This document shows positions 52,364-62,556 of a stretch of DNA of 64,000 nucleotides, piece after piece. Location of the stretch: NCBI GenBank assembly GCA_964451365.1, contig CAYVIB010000005.1:1-64000 (forward strand), read 5' to 3'. A program made the translations under genes and the position numbers. Each line of letters starts with the position of its first letter. The stretch's first letter is position 1. Source of the DNA: CAYVIB01 sp964451365. GTDB taxonomy: Bacteria > Pseudomonadota > Gammaproteobacteria > Pseudomonadales > Cellvibrionaceae. Under the pieces are notes generated by a model that was given only the letters and a program-made list of their open reading frames with translations, was not told the origin of the DNA and ran no database searches.

Positions 52364-53944
52364 TTAGTGACGGAAGTGACGCATGTCGGTAAATATCATT
52401 GTCATGCCGTGCTCGTCAGCTGCCGCGATAACCTCGTCATCGCGGACGGACCCGCCCGGCTGAATAACAGCGGTGATGCCTGCCTGCGCCGCATTGTCTA
52501 TTCCGTCGCGGAAAGGGAAGAAGGCATCGGAAGCCATTACCGAACCTTTGACTTCCAGCCCCGCGTGCTCGGCCTTGATAGCCGCGATACGGGCGGAATT
52601 GACACGACTCATCTGGCCGGCGCCGACACCGATGGTGTGGCAGCCTTTCGCGTAGACAATTGCGTTGGATTTCACCATCTTTGCGATCTTCCAGGCAAAA
52701 AGCAGATCGCGTATTTCTTCCTCGCTCGGATGTCGTTGCGAGACCACTTCAAGATCGCGGCGCGTTACCATTCCGACATCCCGGTCCTGAACCAACAGTC
52801 CGCCAGTTACGCGTTTGTAATCCAGCGAGGGGGGGGAGGAAGAGTTGAATTCCCCGCACGAAAGCAGGCGCACATTCTTTTTCGTGCCCATCACATTTGC
52901 TGCTTCCACCGAAATAACGGGCGCAATGACGACCTCCACGAACTGCTTTTCCAGAATGGCTCGCGCGGTGTTTTCGTCCAGTTCGCGATTGAAAGCAATA
53001 ATTCCGCCGAATGCCGATTCTGGATCGGTGGCGAATGCTTTTCCATACGCTTCCAAAATAGAACTTGCCTGGGCCGCGCCACATGGATTGGCGTGTTTTA
53101 CGATAACACAGGCCGGTTTATCAAACAGTTTTACGGTTTCCAGCGCGGCGTCGGTATCGGCAATGTTGTTAAACGACAGCTCCTTGCCCTGATACTGGAA
53201 TGCGGATGCGACGCTGGCTTCACGGTTATTTTTCTCGACATAAAAAGCCGCTTCCTGATGTGGGTTCTCGCCGTATCGCATGGCTTGTGATTTAATGAAT
53301 TGCGTGTTGAATGTGCGGGGAAACTTCTCATCGCCTTTGGTAACGCGGGCGCCCAAATAATTGGCAATGGCATCGTCGTAAGCGGCAACATGTTCGAAAG
53401 CCTGTACCGCCAGGTCAAAACGCGTTGCGCGTGACAACGTGCCGTTGTTCAATTGCAGTTCCGTAATCACGGCGGGATAGCTGGTGGTATTGACGATGAC
53501 CGCAACGTCGCTGTAGTTCTTGGCCGCGGCGCGAACCATGGTGGGACCGCCGATATCGATGTTTTCTATTGCGTCCGATAATTCGCAGTTCGGTTGTGCC
53601 ACGGTTTTTTCGAATGGGTACAGATTAACGACCACCAGATCAATTGGCTTGATGCCATGTTCTTCCATGGTGGATTCATCCGTTCCCCTGCGGGCGAGAA
53701 TGCCGCCGTGAATTTTTGGGTGCAGCGTTTTCACCCTGCCGCTCATCATTTCCGGAAAGCCGGTGTATTCGGAAATTTCGATGGCGTTGATGCCGTGATC
53801 CTGGAGTAAACGGTAGGTGCCGCCGGTAGAAAGGATTTCAACTCCTTCGTTAACGAGAACTTCGGCAAATTCAACTATGCCGGTTTTGTCTGAAACGCTT
53901 ATCAAAGCGCGTTTAATTTGAACATGGTCCGCACTGTTCGGCAT
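52364..53944 (-). CDS. purH: Bifunctional AICAR transformylase/IMP cyclohydrolase
   Basis: Last two steps of IMP synthesis. The 526-aa protein has the cyclohydrolase MGS-like domain at the N-terminus (ALISVSDKTGIVEFAE, ILSTGGTYRLL, SGRVKTLHPKIHGG) and the transformylase domain with VKHANPCGAA, and ends in FTDMRHFRH. A terminator separates it from fis upstream, so it probably has its own promoter in the 160-bp gap. Confidence 0.98.
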   Translation of the reverse strand: MPNSADHVQIKRALISVSDKTGIVEFAEVLVNEGVEILSTGGTYRLLQDHGINAIEISEYTGFPEMMSGRVKTLHPKIHGGILARRGTDESTMEEHGIKPIDLVVVNLYPFEKTVAQPNCELSDAIENIDIGGPTMVRAAAKNYSDVAVIVNTTSYPAVITELQLNNGTLSRATRFDLAVQAFEHVAAYDDAIANYLGARVTKGDEKFPRTFNTQFIKSQAMRYGENPHQEAAFYVEKNNREASVASAFQYQGKELSFNNIADTDAALETVKLFDKPACVIVKHANPCGAAQASSILEAYGKAFATDPESAFGGIIAFNRELDENTARAILEKQFVEVVIAPVISVEAANVMGTKKNVRLLSCGEFNSSSPPSLDYKRVTGGLLVQDRDVGMVTRRDLEVVSQRHPSEEEIRDLLFAWKIAKMVKSNAIVYAKGCHTIGVGAGQMSRVNSARIAAIKAEHAGLEVKGSVMASDAFFPFRDGIDNAAQAGITAVIQPGGSVRDDEVIAAADEHGMTMIFTDMRHFRH

Positions 53945-54019
53945 GAATGAAGTAATCCTGTTCTATAATTTTTCTGGTTGTCTGGGAAAGTTATCTGAGA
54001 AAAAAGATAAGCGTAAAAC

Positions 54020-54052
54020 AAAAAGGGAACTGAAGAGACAGTTCCCTTTTTT
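54020..54052 (-). terminator. Rho-independent terminator after fis
   Basis: AAAAAGGGAACTG (54020-54032) pairs perfectly with CAGTTCCCTTTTT (54039-54051) around AAGAGA. On the minus strand the stem is followed by TTTTTGTTTT. It ends the dusB-fis transcript 60 bp past fis and is upstream of purH. Confidence 0.9.
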
Positions 54053-54112
54053 CCGCCATCCTTTCGTCAACTAAGAAGTCAACGGCAACAGGGCTGATAG
54101 AAAATAAATACG

Positions 54113-54424
54113 CTATAGCAAACCGTACTGTTTCAGCTTCTTGCGCAGGGTACCCCGGTTCAGGCCGAGGATGGTTGCTGCCTTGGTCTGGTTGTGCCGC
54201 GTGTATTTCATTACGACTTCCAGCATTGGCGCTTCAACTTCCGCCAGCACCATTTCGTAGACGTCGGTAACATCCTGGCCTTCGAGATGCTTGAAGTAAT
54301 TGGATACGGCTTTTTCCACACAGTCACGAAGCGACTGATCTTTTTGCGTGTTGTACGTCTCTGCGGTGGACTGGTTGGCAAAACCTAGAGGTCGATCTGT
54401 AGTTAGCGGATCCGCTGTACTCAT
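54113..54424 (-). CDS. fis: DNA-binding protein Fis
   Basis: Nucleoid protein and growth-phase regulator. The 103-aa protein has the Fis-type helix-turn-helix at the C-terminus (TRHNQTKAATILGLNRGTLRKKLKQYGLL, shown here by its key segment NQTKAATILGLNRGTLRKK). The ATG overlaps the dusB stop by 4 bp, the classic dusB-fis arrangement in which DusB sequence aids fis translation. Confidence 0.97.
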   Translation of the reverse strand: MSTADPLTTDRPLGFANQSTAETYNTQKDQSLRDCVEKAVSNYFKHLEGQDVTDVYEMVLAEVEAPMLEVVMKYTRHNQTKAATILGLNRGTLRKKLKQYGLL

Positions 54425-55461
54425 GCTGCTATTTCCTCGTATGGGTTGAGCTGTTCAAACAATTCCCGAACAGCTTTTAGTTGTGATTGGGTGGTCTCTA
54501 AAGTATTAAATTGTTTTGCGAAATCTCCTGCCCCGCCTATGTTTCGGCAGTACCAGTTGATATGTTTCCTTGCAATTTTAACTCCTTGAGCGTCGCCATA
54601 AAACGCGTAAAGCAGCTCCAGGTGCTGCAGTACAGTTTGATAAACATCGCTGTAACCGGGCTTAACCGGAACAAGCTCTTCCTTCAGCAGGTTATCTCCC
54701 GTCATGCAATCATTAGCTTCCAGATAACTATTGATTTGCGCGAATATCCAGGGGTTCCCCAACGCTGCGCGTCCTACCATTATTGCGTCGGCCTTAGTGT
54801 ATTCCAACACCTGTTTAGCCTTTTGGGGAGAATTGATATCCCCATTTGCGATTACCGGAATCGATGTCCTGCTGACAATGTCCGCTATAGTATCGTATTC
54901 AACGTTGCCGATAAATCGGCATGCGCGCGTTCGTCCATGTACTGTAATTGCAGTGACACCGCATTCCTCGGCAATTTTTGCAATACGCACGCCATTGCGG
55001 TTTTCGCAATCCCACCCTGTTCGCATCTTCAATGTCACGGGGACACTTGTTTTTTTGACAACATTAGACAGAATTTGCGCAACAAGTTTTTCATCTTTTA
55101 ACAGGGCGGAACCGGCGAGTTTTTTGCACACTTTTTTTGCCGGACAGCCCATGTTGATATCGACAATCTGGGCTCCCCGATCGACACATTCAGCTGCCGC
55201 CTGTGCCATTATCCCGGGATTATTACCGGCAATCTGCATGCATACCGGGGCGGACTCGCGCGAGCAGGCCAGACGGTGCGAACTTTTATCACTGTTCCAC
55301 AGGCGAATGTCGCTGGTGATCATTTCCGACGTGGCAAGTGCCGCGCCGCGTTCCCGGCAGATCTGACGAAACGGTAGATCCGTCGCTCCTGCCAGGGGAG
55401 CGAGCACGGCTTTGGTTTCAATGGCATAAGGCCCAATACGAAACAAACGACTCTCCCCCAA
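54421..55461 (-). CDS. dusB: tRNA-dihydrouridine synthase B
   Basis: Reduces U17 of tRNA with FMN and NADPH. The 346-aa protein has APLAGATDLPFRQICRERGA, DINMGCPAKKVCKKLAGSAL with the catalytic Cys, VTLKMRTGWD, ITVHGRTRA and VIANGDINS. Overlaps fis by 4 bp. No convincing promoter was chosen in the 170 bp upstream. Confidence 0.97.
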   Translation of the reverse strand: MGESRLFRIGPYAIETKAVLAPLAGATDLPFRQICRERGAALATSEMITSDIRLWNSDKSSHRLACSRESAPVCMQIAGNNPGIMAQAAAECVDRGAQIVDINMGCPAKKVCKKLAGSALLKDEKLVAQILSNVVKKTSVPVTLKMRTGWDCENRNGVRIAKIAEECGVTAITVHGRTRACRFIGNVEYDTIADIVSRTSIPVIANGDINSPQKAKQVLEYTKADAIMVGRAALGNPWIFAQINSYLEANDCMTGDNLLKEELVPVKPGYSDVYQTVLQHLELLYAFYGDAQGVKIARKHINWYCRNIGGAGDFAKQFNTLETTQSQLKAVRELFEQLNPYEEIAA

Positions 55462-55634
55462 GAATTGTCTGTGGAATCAGGTAACGAAATGACCGGCATC
55501 CCGCGGTAAAAGATAATCCGTGCTGGCTGACGGAGTCAGCGTCCTGATAAGGAGGGGTATGATACCTCTAGTTTGGATATAAGGGAACGCACTAAATGAG
55601 CAGTTTGGCTAAAAAACTGTCAGGTTCTTAATTT

Positions 55635-56960
55635 TTAATCTGCGATTGTGATGAAGTAGCTAACCGCTTGAGGACCGGGGTCGACAATTTCCAGTGAAAT
55701 ATGTATAGGCTGCTTGATTGGCATGTCCTTGCGGCCGGCCACTTCGCCACCCAGATATTGTTCGGGGGTAAAGCGTCTCGCGGCCAGCGGTTTTCCCTGC
55801 AGGTCGGTAAATACCAGGTCGAGTGACGGGAACGTCTGCGGAAAACCGGCGTTGTTTTGCAGTACCGCATCCACCATAAGGGCACTCTTCAGATTGGGGT
55901 GGCTGCGCACCACCAGGTTGGTTGCCCGGATACGCGAGCGATCAATTAGCGGAGGGAGTTCACAGCCAACCCAGGGGCAGACCTTGGCGTAGTAGCCGCG
56001 GTAGGGTTCAATCCGGCTCAGGGTATCGAAATTCCGCGCGGCCAGTTGTGCGAGCAGCGCGACTCCTGCCAATAGTGACAGTGCCGCCCAGAACTTGGCG
56101 GAATACCAAAGCGGATAGCTTCTCTTAAAAGCAAATTCCACCGGTTCGGGTTCAATGGAATGAATATAGCGGCGGTTGGATTCAAAGGATGACCCTTTAT
56201 AGGCTTCCTCCCCGATCTCATCGATATCAATACTGTCGAATGCCGGATCGGGATGGGCATACAGGGGTTTGTTGGGGCTGAATTCCTCTTCCGGTTCTTC
56301 ATCAATGATACGAAACGGGCTGCGACTGCTATACGAGCCGGAGAACTCCGCCATCGACGCTTCTTCGTCATCGGTATCCGGCTTTGGGGGTTCGCGGCGA
56401 AGGGGTTCTTCGTCATCGTCGTCCTTTAGCAGGCTTTCCGCCCAGGATTCATCCGGGTCCGCTTCTTCTTCGTCACCGTCCTCTTCCAGCGCATTCCGCT
56501 CGAACAGGTTGTAATCCGGGCCGCTGATGACTGCTCCATCGCTGAAAATGCTGCTATTGAACTCCTCCAGGAAACTGTCTTCATCCTCTTTTTCATCCTG
56601 AACCAGTTCCTCGTCATCACCGTCTTCCATATCGTCGCTGATAAGCCGGTCTTCATCTTCGGTGCCGGGTGCGGTTTTGGGAGGTGCGGGTGCCTTCCGT
56701 GGGCTGACAGTTTGTGACGGTGCGGGTCTGGTCGCGCTGATCGAGGGAGTTTTGGTGGCAGTTACTTTTTCCGCCGGAGTCTCAACAGGCTCCTGCTCCT
56801 GGATTTCTGGCTCTTCGTCCCGGAATACGAGGTTTTCACGGGCGTTAAAGATATTGAGGCAGGACCCGCAACGCACAGCGCCTTTTGCCGATTTCAGGTG
56901 GGCTTCACTGATGCGGAAGGATGTTGCGCATTTTGGGCAGCGCGTGATGGTGTCACTCAT
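55635..56960 (-). CDS. MJ0042 zinc-ribbon/DUF3426 membrane protein
   Basis: A 441-aa protein. The N-terminal zinc ribbon carries two CxxC pairs (CPKC at about 8-11 and CGSC at about 32-35) in the MJ0042 pattern. A very acidic low-complexity region fills about 100-270. One membrane helix lies near 285-305 (FWAALSLLAGVALLAQLAA). The C-terminal DUF3426 domain has VCPWVGCELPPL and a Ig-like ending. Such proteins sit between prmA and dusB in many gammaproteobacteria; function unknown. It is expressed apart from dusB (173-bp gap). Confidence 0.85.
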   Translation of the reverse strand: MSDTITRCPKCATSFRISEAHLKSAKGAVRCGSCLNIFNARENLVFRDEEPEIQEQEPVETPAEKVTATKTPSISATRPAPSQTVSPRKAPAPPKTAPGTEDEDRLISDDMEDGDDEELVQDEKEDEDSFLEEFNSSIFSDGAVISGPDYNLFERNALEEDGDEEEADPDESWAESLLKDDDDEEPLRREPPKPDTDDEEASMAEFSGSYSSRSPFRIIDEEPEEEFSPNKPLYAHPDPAFDSIDIDEIGEEAYKGSSFESNRRYIHSIEPEPVEFAFKRSYPLWYSAKFWAALSLLAGVALLAQLAARNFDTLSRIEPYRGYYAKVCPWVGCELPPLIDRSRIRATNLVVRSHPNLKSALMVDAVLQNNAGFPQTFPSLDLVFTDLQGKPLAARRFTPEQYLGGEVAGRKDMPIKQPIHISLEIVDPGPQAVSYFITIAD

Positions 56961-57185
56961 TGCGGTGTGAAGGCCTATGATCTCGACGTTATTATGAATG
57001 CGTTAAGGTTGTTGGGGAAAAATTGTTGCTACTGTCCAAATATAAGTAAAAGTAGCAGCTTCTATTTTCGCTGTCCCTGGAGACTTCGTTAATAGTGAAC
57101 CCGTCGAAGTTTAAACGCTCCGCGACGGAGGGTAAATCGGGCTTCTCCGATATGACACAGGAACGTCGCGATTGTTGCGGAAAAC

Positions 57186-58088
57186 TCACCCGAGATGCAT
57201 CTTTTTAACGCCGGTAAAGCAAATCCATTCCTCTTTTTGGTCGATGGACTGTATCTCTATTGACTCACGGTAGGCTTGTTCTATGGCGGAAACCTGGGTG
57301 TCGATAATGCCCGACAGGCAGATCCGGCCACCGGGTTTGAGCAAGGCGGTCAGCGTGGGTGCCAATTCCACCAGGGGGCCGGCGAGAATATTGGCAACAA
57401 CAAGGTCGACTTCCTCGGCAGGGCACTTATCCGGGAAGCAAACCGGAAAACGGCTGCTTTCCAGTTCGTTGCGAAGCACGTTCTCCCGTGTGGCCAGCAG
57501 GGCCTGCGGATCGATGTCGACCCCTGTTACCCGCGCGGCGCCAAGCAGCAGGCACGCGAGTCCCAAAATACCCGAGCCGCAGCCGTAGTCAACTACCGAC
57601 TGCGCCTCCAGGTCCTGGCGGGCGAGCCAACTGACACACAAAAATGTGGTTGGGTGGGTTCCAGTGCCGAAAGCCAGGCCCGGGTCCAGGCGCAGGTTGA
57701 TTGCGTCGGGGTCGGGTGGTTCGGTCCAACTCGGGCATATCCAGAAATTGTCTCCACACTGCATCGGATGGTAGTTGGCCATCCATTCCCGCTCCCAGTC
57801 CTTGTCCTCAAGAATGTGCCAGAGGGAACTGTCCAGTAGTGGCCGGGTTTTTACCGGTAATGTCTTTCGCAGTCGGTCAATTGTGGCATGGGTATCGATA
57901 TCGGCCGTGTAAAGCGCTGTTACCCGCGTTTCGTGCCAGAGTGGTGTTTCACCCAGGGCCGGTTCAAAAATGGGCTGGTCGGCGTTGTCCTCCATGGTCA
58001 CCGCCAGTGCACCGGAGTTTTGTAATGCTGACTCGAGTGCTCCGGCCTGTTCGGGTGGGGTGTTAATGCGCAGTTGCAGCCACGGCAT
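57186..58088 (-). CDS. prmA: Ribosomal protein L11 methyltransferase PrmA
   Basis: Trimethylates ribosomal protein L11. The 300-aa protein has an N-terminal substrate domain (WLQLRINTPPEQAGALESAL), the characteristic LDPGLAFGTGTHPTT, SAM motif VVDYGCGSGILGLA and the catalytic-region VVANILAGPLVELAP. 32 bp after accC, in the aroQ-accB-accC-prmA run. Confidence 0.97.
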   Translation of the reverse strand: MPWLQLRINTPPEQAGALESALQNSGALAVTMEDNADQPIFEPALGETPLWHETRVTALYTADIDTHATIDRLRKTLPVKTRPLLDSSLWHILEDKDWEREWMANYHPMQCGDNFWICPSWTEPPDPDAINLRLDPGLAFGTGTHPTTFLCVSWLARQDLEAQSVVDYGCGSGILGLACLLLGAARVTGVDIDPQALLATRENVLRNELESSRFPVCFPDKCPAEEVDLVVANILAGPLVELAPTLTALLKPGGRICLSGIIDTQVSAIEQAYRESIEIQSIDQKEEWICFTGVKKMHLG

Positions 58089-58120
58089 AATTTTTTTTTG
58101 GAAGAGACAGCGGCCGTTGG

Positions 58121-59461
58121 TTAACGGCCGAGCTTTTTCTCCAGGTAGTGGATGTTGACGCCGCCTTCCATAAATGCCGGATCGCGTACGAGGTCCTTGT
58201 GCAGGTCGGCATTGGTTTTTATACCGTCCACCACCAATTCATCCAGCGCAATTTGCATTCGTTTCAATGCGATTTTGCGAGTTTCGCCGTGGGTGATGAG
58301 CTTGGCAATCATCGAGTCGTAATAGGGTGGCACGGTGTAGCCGCCATAAAGGTGGGAGTCGACCCGCACACCCAGGCCACCCGGGGCGTGGAATTTATGG
58401 ACCTTGCCGGGCGAGGGCATGAAGGTTTTGGTGTCCTCGGCATTGATACGGCACTCAAAGGCATGGCCGTTGATCTTGATCTTTTCCTGTTGCAGGCTCA
58501 ACTTATGGCCCGCGCAGACGCGTATCTGCTCTTTGATCAGGTCCACGCCGGTAATCATTTCGGTAACCGGATGTTCCACTTGGATACGGGTGTTCATCTC
58601 GATAAAGTAGAAACGGCCGTCTTCGTACAGGAACTCGAAGGTTCCGGCGCCACGATAGCCGATATCGACGCAGGCTTTAACGCAGGCGCGATAAACTTCC
58701 TGCCGGGCATCGTTATCTATCCCGGGTGCCGGCGCTTCTTCAATTACTTTCTGGTGGCGGCGCTGCAGGGAGCAGTCGCGGTCAAAAAGGTGTACCGCAT
58801 TACCGTTGCCGTCGGCCATCACCTGCACTTCCACATGCCGGGGGTTTTGCAGGAATTTTTCCATATACACCGTGCTGTCTCCAAAAGCCGCCTTGGCTTC
58901 GGACTTGGTGATCTGGATGGAATTCCACAGGGCATTTTCGTCGTGAACCACCCGCATGCCGCGCCCACCGCCGCCGGCGGCCGCCTTGATTATCACGGGA
59001 AAGCCAATGCGCCGGCCGATTTCGCGGCACTGTTCCTGGTTGTCTGGCAGGGCACCGCCGGAACCGGGCACCGTGGGCACGCCGGCTTTTTTCATTGCTT
59101 CGATGGCTGATACCTTGTCGCCCATCAGCCGGATCACATGTGGGTCCGGTCCGATGAAGACGAAACCACTCTTCTGTACCTGCTCGGCAAAATCGGCATT
59201 TTCGGCCAGGAAGCCGTAGCCTGGGTGAACGGCCACAGAGTCGGTAATTTCCATCGCGGAAATAATGGCCGGGATATTCAGGTAACTTTCAGACGATTTG
59301 TTGGGCCCGATACAAACGGATTCATCCGCCAGGCGGACATGTTTCAGGTCCCGGTCCGCCTTGGAATAGACGGCGACGGTCTTGATGTCCAGCTCCTTAC
59401 AGGCGCGCAGAATGCGCAGGGCAATTTCACCCCGGTTGGCAATGAGGACTTTTTCAAACAT
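58121..59461 (-). CDS. accC: Acetyl-CoA carboxylase, biotin carboxylase subunit
   Basis: Carboxylates biotin on AccB using ATP and bicarbonate. The 446-aa protein has KVLIANRGEIALRILRACKE, the ATP-grasp glycine loop AAGGGGRGMRVV, MEKFLQNPRHVEVQVMAD, and FYFIEMNTRIQVEHPVTEM with catalytic residues. Length is standard. 21 bp after accB. Confidence 0.98.
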   Translation of the reverse strand: MFEKVLIANRGEIALRILRACKELDIKTVAVYSKADRDLKHVRLADESVCIGPNKSSESYLNIPAIISAMEITDSVAVHPGYGFLAENADFAEQVQKSGFVFIGPDPHVIRLMGDKVSAIEAMKKAGVPTVPGSGGALPDNQEQCREIGRRIGFPVIIKAAAGGGGRGMRVVHDENALWNSIQITKSEAKAAFGDSTVYMEKFLQNPRHVEVQVMADGNGNAVHLFDRDCSLQRRHQKVIEEAPAPGIDNDARQEVYRACVKACVDIGYRGAGTFEFLYEDGRFYFIEMNTRIQVEHPVTEMITGVDLIKEQIRVCAGHKLSLQQEKIKINGHAFECRINAEDTKTFMPSPGKVHKFHAPGGLGVRVDSHLYGGYTVPPYYDSMIAKLITHGETRKIALKRMQIALDELVVDGIKTNADLHKDLVRDPAFMEGGVNIHYLEKKLGR

Positions 59462-59482
59462 GGCTGATTCCTCTTTGCCCGG

Positions 59483-59941
59483 TTATATGATGGTCAGCAG
59501 GGGCTGATCAAATTCCACCGGCTCGCCGTCTTCCACCAGGATTTCACCGATCACCCCGGATTTGTCGGCTTCGATCTGGTTCATCATCTTCATGGCTTCG
59601 ACGATACAAACAATATCACCCGCCTTCACCGATTGGCCAGCCTCGACAAAAGCCGCCGCGCCGGGACTGGGAGAGCGATAAAAGGTGCCCACCATGGGTG
59701 AGGTCACCTTGTGTCCCGCAGATTCCGCCGGCGGGGCGGATGGGGCTTCCGGCTGGACCGCTGCCGGAGCGGGCGCGGCCGGAGCCGCCGGTTGGATATA
59801 GGTTTGAACCCCCTGTGGCATGACAACACCGCGCGAGCCGCGGCTTATGCGGACGGACTCCTCGCCCTCCTTGATTTCCAGCTCCTCAACGTTGGATTCT
59901 TCCAGCAGTTCAATAAGTTTTTTTATTTTACGAATGTCCAT
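59483..59941 (-). CDS. accB: Acetyl-CoA carboxylase, biotin carboxyl carrier protein
   Basis: Carries biotin between AccC and the transferase. The 152-aa protein has an N-terminal helix (MDIRKIKKLIELLEESNVEE), an Ala/Pro-rich linker (about 50-78), the protruding-thumb segment PMVGTFYRSPSPGA and the biotinylation motif VEAMKMMNQIEAD (Lys117 approximately). Between aroQ and accC. Confidence 0.98.
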   Translation of the reverse strand: MDIRKIKKLIELLEESNVEELEIKEGEESVRISRGSRGVVMPQGVQTYIQPAAPAAPAPAAVQPEAPSAPPAESAGHKVTSPMVGTFYRSPSPGAAAFVEAGQSVKAGDIVCIVEAMKMMNQIEADKSGVIGEILVEDGEPVEFDQPLLTII

Positions 59942-59970
59942 GACACCCTCTCGATAGATTGTGCGTGATT

Positions 59971-60417
59971 TTAGTTATCGGGTTCCAGGTACTTGAAGGC
60001 CGCCTGCATGGCCAACTCGTAACTCGCGGCGCCAAAACCGCAGATGACCCCCTGGGCCAGGTCGGAAAAATACGAATGCTGGCGGAATGGTTCCCGCCGG
60101 TGGACGTTGGATAAATGACATTCCACAAACGGAATTTCGGTTGCCGCCAGGGCGTCGCGCAGCGCGACACTGGTGTGGGTAAAAGCGGCGGGATTAATAA
60201 CGATGAAGTTAACACCTTCGCGGCGCGCGTCGTGAATACGCTCAATCAACTCGTACTCGGCATTGCTTTGCAGGATCTGAATGTGGTGCCCCTTGTCGAT
60301 GCACATGGCAGTCAGGCGCTGGTTGATGTCATCAAGCGAACGAGTGCCGTAAATGCCCGGTTCGCGCTTTCCCAGCAGGTTCAGGTTGGGACCATGCAGA
60401 ACGAGTATCGTTGCCAT
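59971..60417 (-). CDS. aroQ: 3-dehydroquinate dehydratase, type II
   Basis: Shikimate pathway dehydratase. The 148-aa protein has ILVLHGPNLNLLGKREPGIY with the catalytic Tyr, INPAAFTHTSVALRDAL and HLSNVHRREPFRQHSY. An upstream in-frame ATG (60450) would add 11 residues, but MATILVLHGPN is the family start. First gene of the aroQ-accB-accC-prmA run, 143 bp after dsbD. Confidence 0.97.
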   Translation of the reverse strand: MATILVLHGPNLNLLGKREPGIYGTRSLDDINQRLTAMCIDKGHHIQILQSNAEYELIERIHDARREGVNFIVINPAAFTHTSVALRDALAATEIPFVECHLSNVHRREPFRQHSYFSDLAQGVICGFGAASYELAMQAAFKYLEPDN

Positions 60418-60593
60418 ATGTGGTCGGCCTTCTTTAAACGGGAAATTCAAAATTGTCTGTAAGCGATTGAAAAATTAAGCGTAGCCGCAAATTGTCAGTG
60501 CGGGCAGCGATTGTGCCTAAATTGCCGGCCTCTGTCTATGAAAACGTTAATATTGACGAAAATCTCGGCAGTTGTTATCCATTTTGCCGAAGA

Positions 60594-62381
60594 TCACTGC
60601 AGAGCACGATCCATGGCCTCCAGTACCAGATTCTTTGTCAGGATTTGCGGCAGTACCTCCGGATCGGCGTTGGCGGTTGCCGGATACATCAGATATAGCG
60701 GTACGCCGCTTCGGCCAAATTGGTTCAGCACGGCGGTAATTTCCGGGTCCGAGTTGGTCCAGTCGCCCATCATCAGCACAATTCCGCCGGATCGGGCCTT
60801 GGCCAAAACTTCCTCGGTATTCAGGGCCACCCGTTCGTTTACCTTACAGGTGATACACCAATCGGCGGTGAAATCCACCAGCACCGGTGTGCCTTCATTT
60901 CGCAATTCTTCCAGCCGGGCGGGGGAGAAAGGCTCCCATTGCGGGTTGCCCGGCTCGCGGAAGCCTTCCACCCGCAGGGCCACCACCAGCGCGAAGGCAA
61001 AGCAGGCCAGGGCCAGAGTGCGGTTGAACAGTTTTGTAAAACCTTTTGTCCGCACATTCAAAAGCCAGATACCAAAGGCAATAGCCACCGCGCCCAGCAC
61101 AATTACCGCGGCGCCGTCGCTGGAAACCTGGTGGCCCAATACCCACAGGAGCCACACGCAGGTGACGTAGAGGGGAAAGGCGAGGAATTGCTTCAGGTTC
61201 TCCATCCACTGTCCCGGCGCCGGCATCATCCGCGCCAGTTTGGGACTGTAGCTAAGTAGCAGGAAGGGCAGAGCCATGCCGAGGCCAAGTGCGATGAAAA
61301 TCAGCAGTGAAATCAGCGCCGGCTGGGTCAGGGCAACACCGAGCGCGGTTGCCATGAATGGCGCCGTGCAGGGGCTGGCCACCACCGCCGCCAGGACACC
61401 GGTAAAAAAGGAGGATTGCAGGCTGTGGCCCGACGTGAGGCCCTGGCCGGCGCCCATCCACTGCATGCCGACATGGAACATGCCGGACAGGCTCAGGCCC
61501 ATCACAAAGAACAAGTAGGCCATCAGGGCAACAAACTCGGGCCTTTGGAGTTGGAAACCCCAACCGAGGGATTCGCCGGTAGCGCGGGCTACCAGGATAA
61601 TAACGGCGGCTACGATAAAAGAACCGACCACCCCGCCAGTGTAGGCCCAGCCGTGCAGGTGTTGTTTATGGGCGGAGAGGTGTGAGGCGGACAGGCTCAG
61701 CGCCTTGAGGGATAAAACCGGGAATACGCAGGGCATCAGGTTCAAAATCATCCCGCCCAACAGGGCGCCCAGTATTATCATGGGCAGGAATGGCTGTTCT
61801 TCCGGCGGCGGAGTACTGTTTGCTTCAACGTTGCCGATGGCTGGATCTGGTTCGGAAACAGTGGGATTGTACCGGGCGGTTGGCGTTTCGCTGATTTCCC
61901 CGGATTTGGAAACCTGGAAGTACTGCTTGCGCGGCGGGTAACACAAGCCTGCGTCGGCGCAACCTTGCGACTGGGCCACCAACTCGTAGGGCGGTTCGAT
62001 GTCGGGCAGTGGCGCGGTGACACGGGTGTTGAAATAATAGACTTCCAGTTCCTTGTTGAAGTATTCGTCGAACTTGGTTTTCCCCTTCTCAAAACTCAGC
62101 GGCAGGTTGACGGATTCCGTATCATTGCGCGCGGTCAGCTTGAACTGGTGTTGGTAAAGGTAGTATCCCTCGGCAATACTCCAGTCCATGAGGACTGTGG
62201 GTTTTTCTTCCCGCTCGATTTGCAGCAGAACCTGGTAGGCATCTTCCACCCGCAGAAATTCGTCATCGTTGGATTCGACTGAAAAGACATCCTGGGTGAA
62301 CCCGGATTGACCGGCCAATGTCGCGAATAGGATCAAAAAACAGGAAAGAAGTCGTTTAAGTATCATAGGAACTGCTGTCAA
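60594..62381 (-). CDS. dsbD: Thiol:disulfide interchange protein DsbD
   Basis: Carries electrons from cytoplasmic thioredoxin to the periplasm for DsbC/DsbG and cytochrome c maturation. The 595-aa precursor has a signal peptide (about 1-29), an alpha domain with QGCADAGLCYPP (redox Cys pair), an eight-helix beta domain with NLMPCVFPVLSLK and ASPCTAPFMATAL, and a C-terminal thioredoxin domain with FTADWCITCKVNE. Start at Met1 or Met6. Divergent from the lipoprotein gene at 62557. Confidence 0.97.
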   Translation of the reverse strand: MTAVPMILKRLLSCFLILFATLAGQSGFTQDVFSVESNDDEFLRVEDAYQVLLQIEREEKPTVLMDWSIAEGYYLYQHQFKLTARNDTESVNLPLSFEKGKTKFDEYFNKELEVYYFNTRVTAPLPDIEPPYELVAQSQGCADAGLCYPPRKQYFQVSKSGEISETPTARYNPTVSEPDPAIGNVEANSTPPPEEQPFLPMIILGALLGGMILNLMPCVFPVLSLKALSLSASHLSAHKQHLHGWAYTGGVVGSFIVAAVIILVARATGESLGWGFQLQRPEFVALMAYLFFVMGLSLSGMFHVGMQWMGAGQGLTSGHSLQSSFFTGVLAAVVASPCTAPFMATALGVALTQPALISLLIFIALGLGMALPFLLLSYSPKLARMMPAPGQWMENLKQFLAFPLYVTCVWLLWVLGHQVSSDGAAVIVLGAVAIAFGIWLLNVRTKGFTKLFNRTLALACFAFALVVALRVEGFREPGNPQWEPFSPARLEELRNEGTPVLVDFTADWCITCKVNERVALNTEEVLAKARSGGIVLMMGDWTNSDPEITAVLNQFGRSGVPLYLMYPATANADPEVLPQILTKNLVLEAMDRALQ

Positions 62382-62556
62382 AATACCCGGTCAGAAATTG
62401 CTGGACAGTGACCTGCCGGCAGAATCGTGCCAGGCCGCCCATCATTTATTCTTGGTAGTCGTGTTGTTTCGTTGAAGCTCATTGTAACCAAGTTTATATT
62501 GCGCTGCGCTAAATCCAACTATAAATCCTTAACGTTTGGTTAAATTAACTGAAGTT

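Noticed and set aside
56992..57189. 65-codon minus-strand frame between prmA and the DUF3426 gene
   Set aside because: No ribosome binding site, no recognisable motif, and composition like non-coding DNA.
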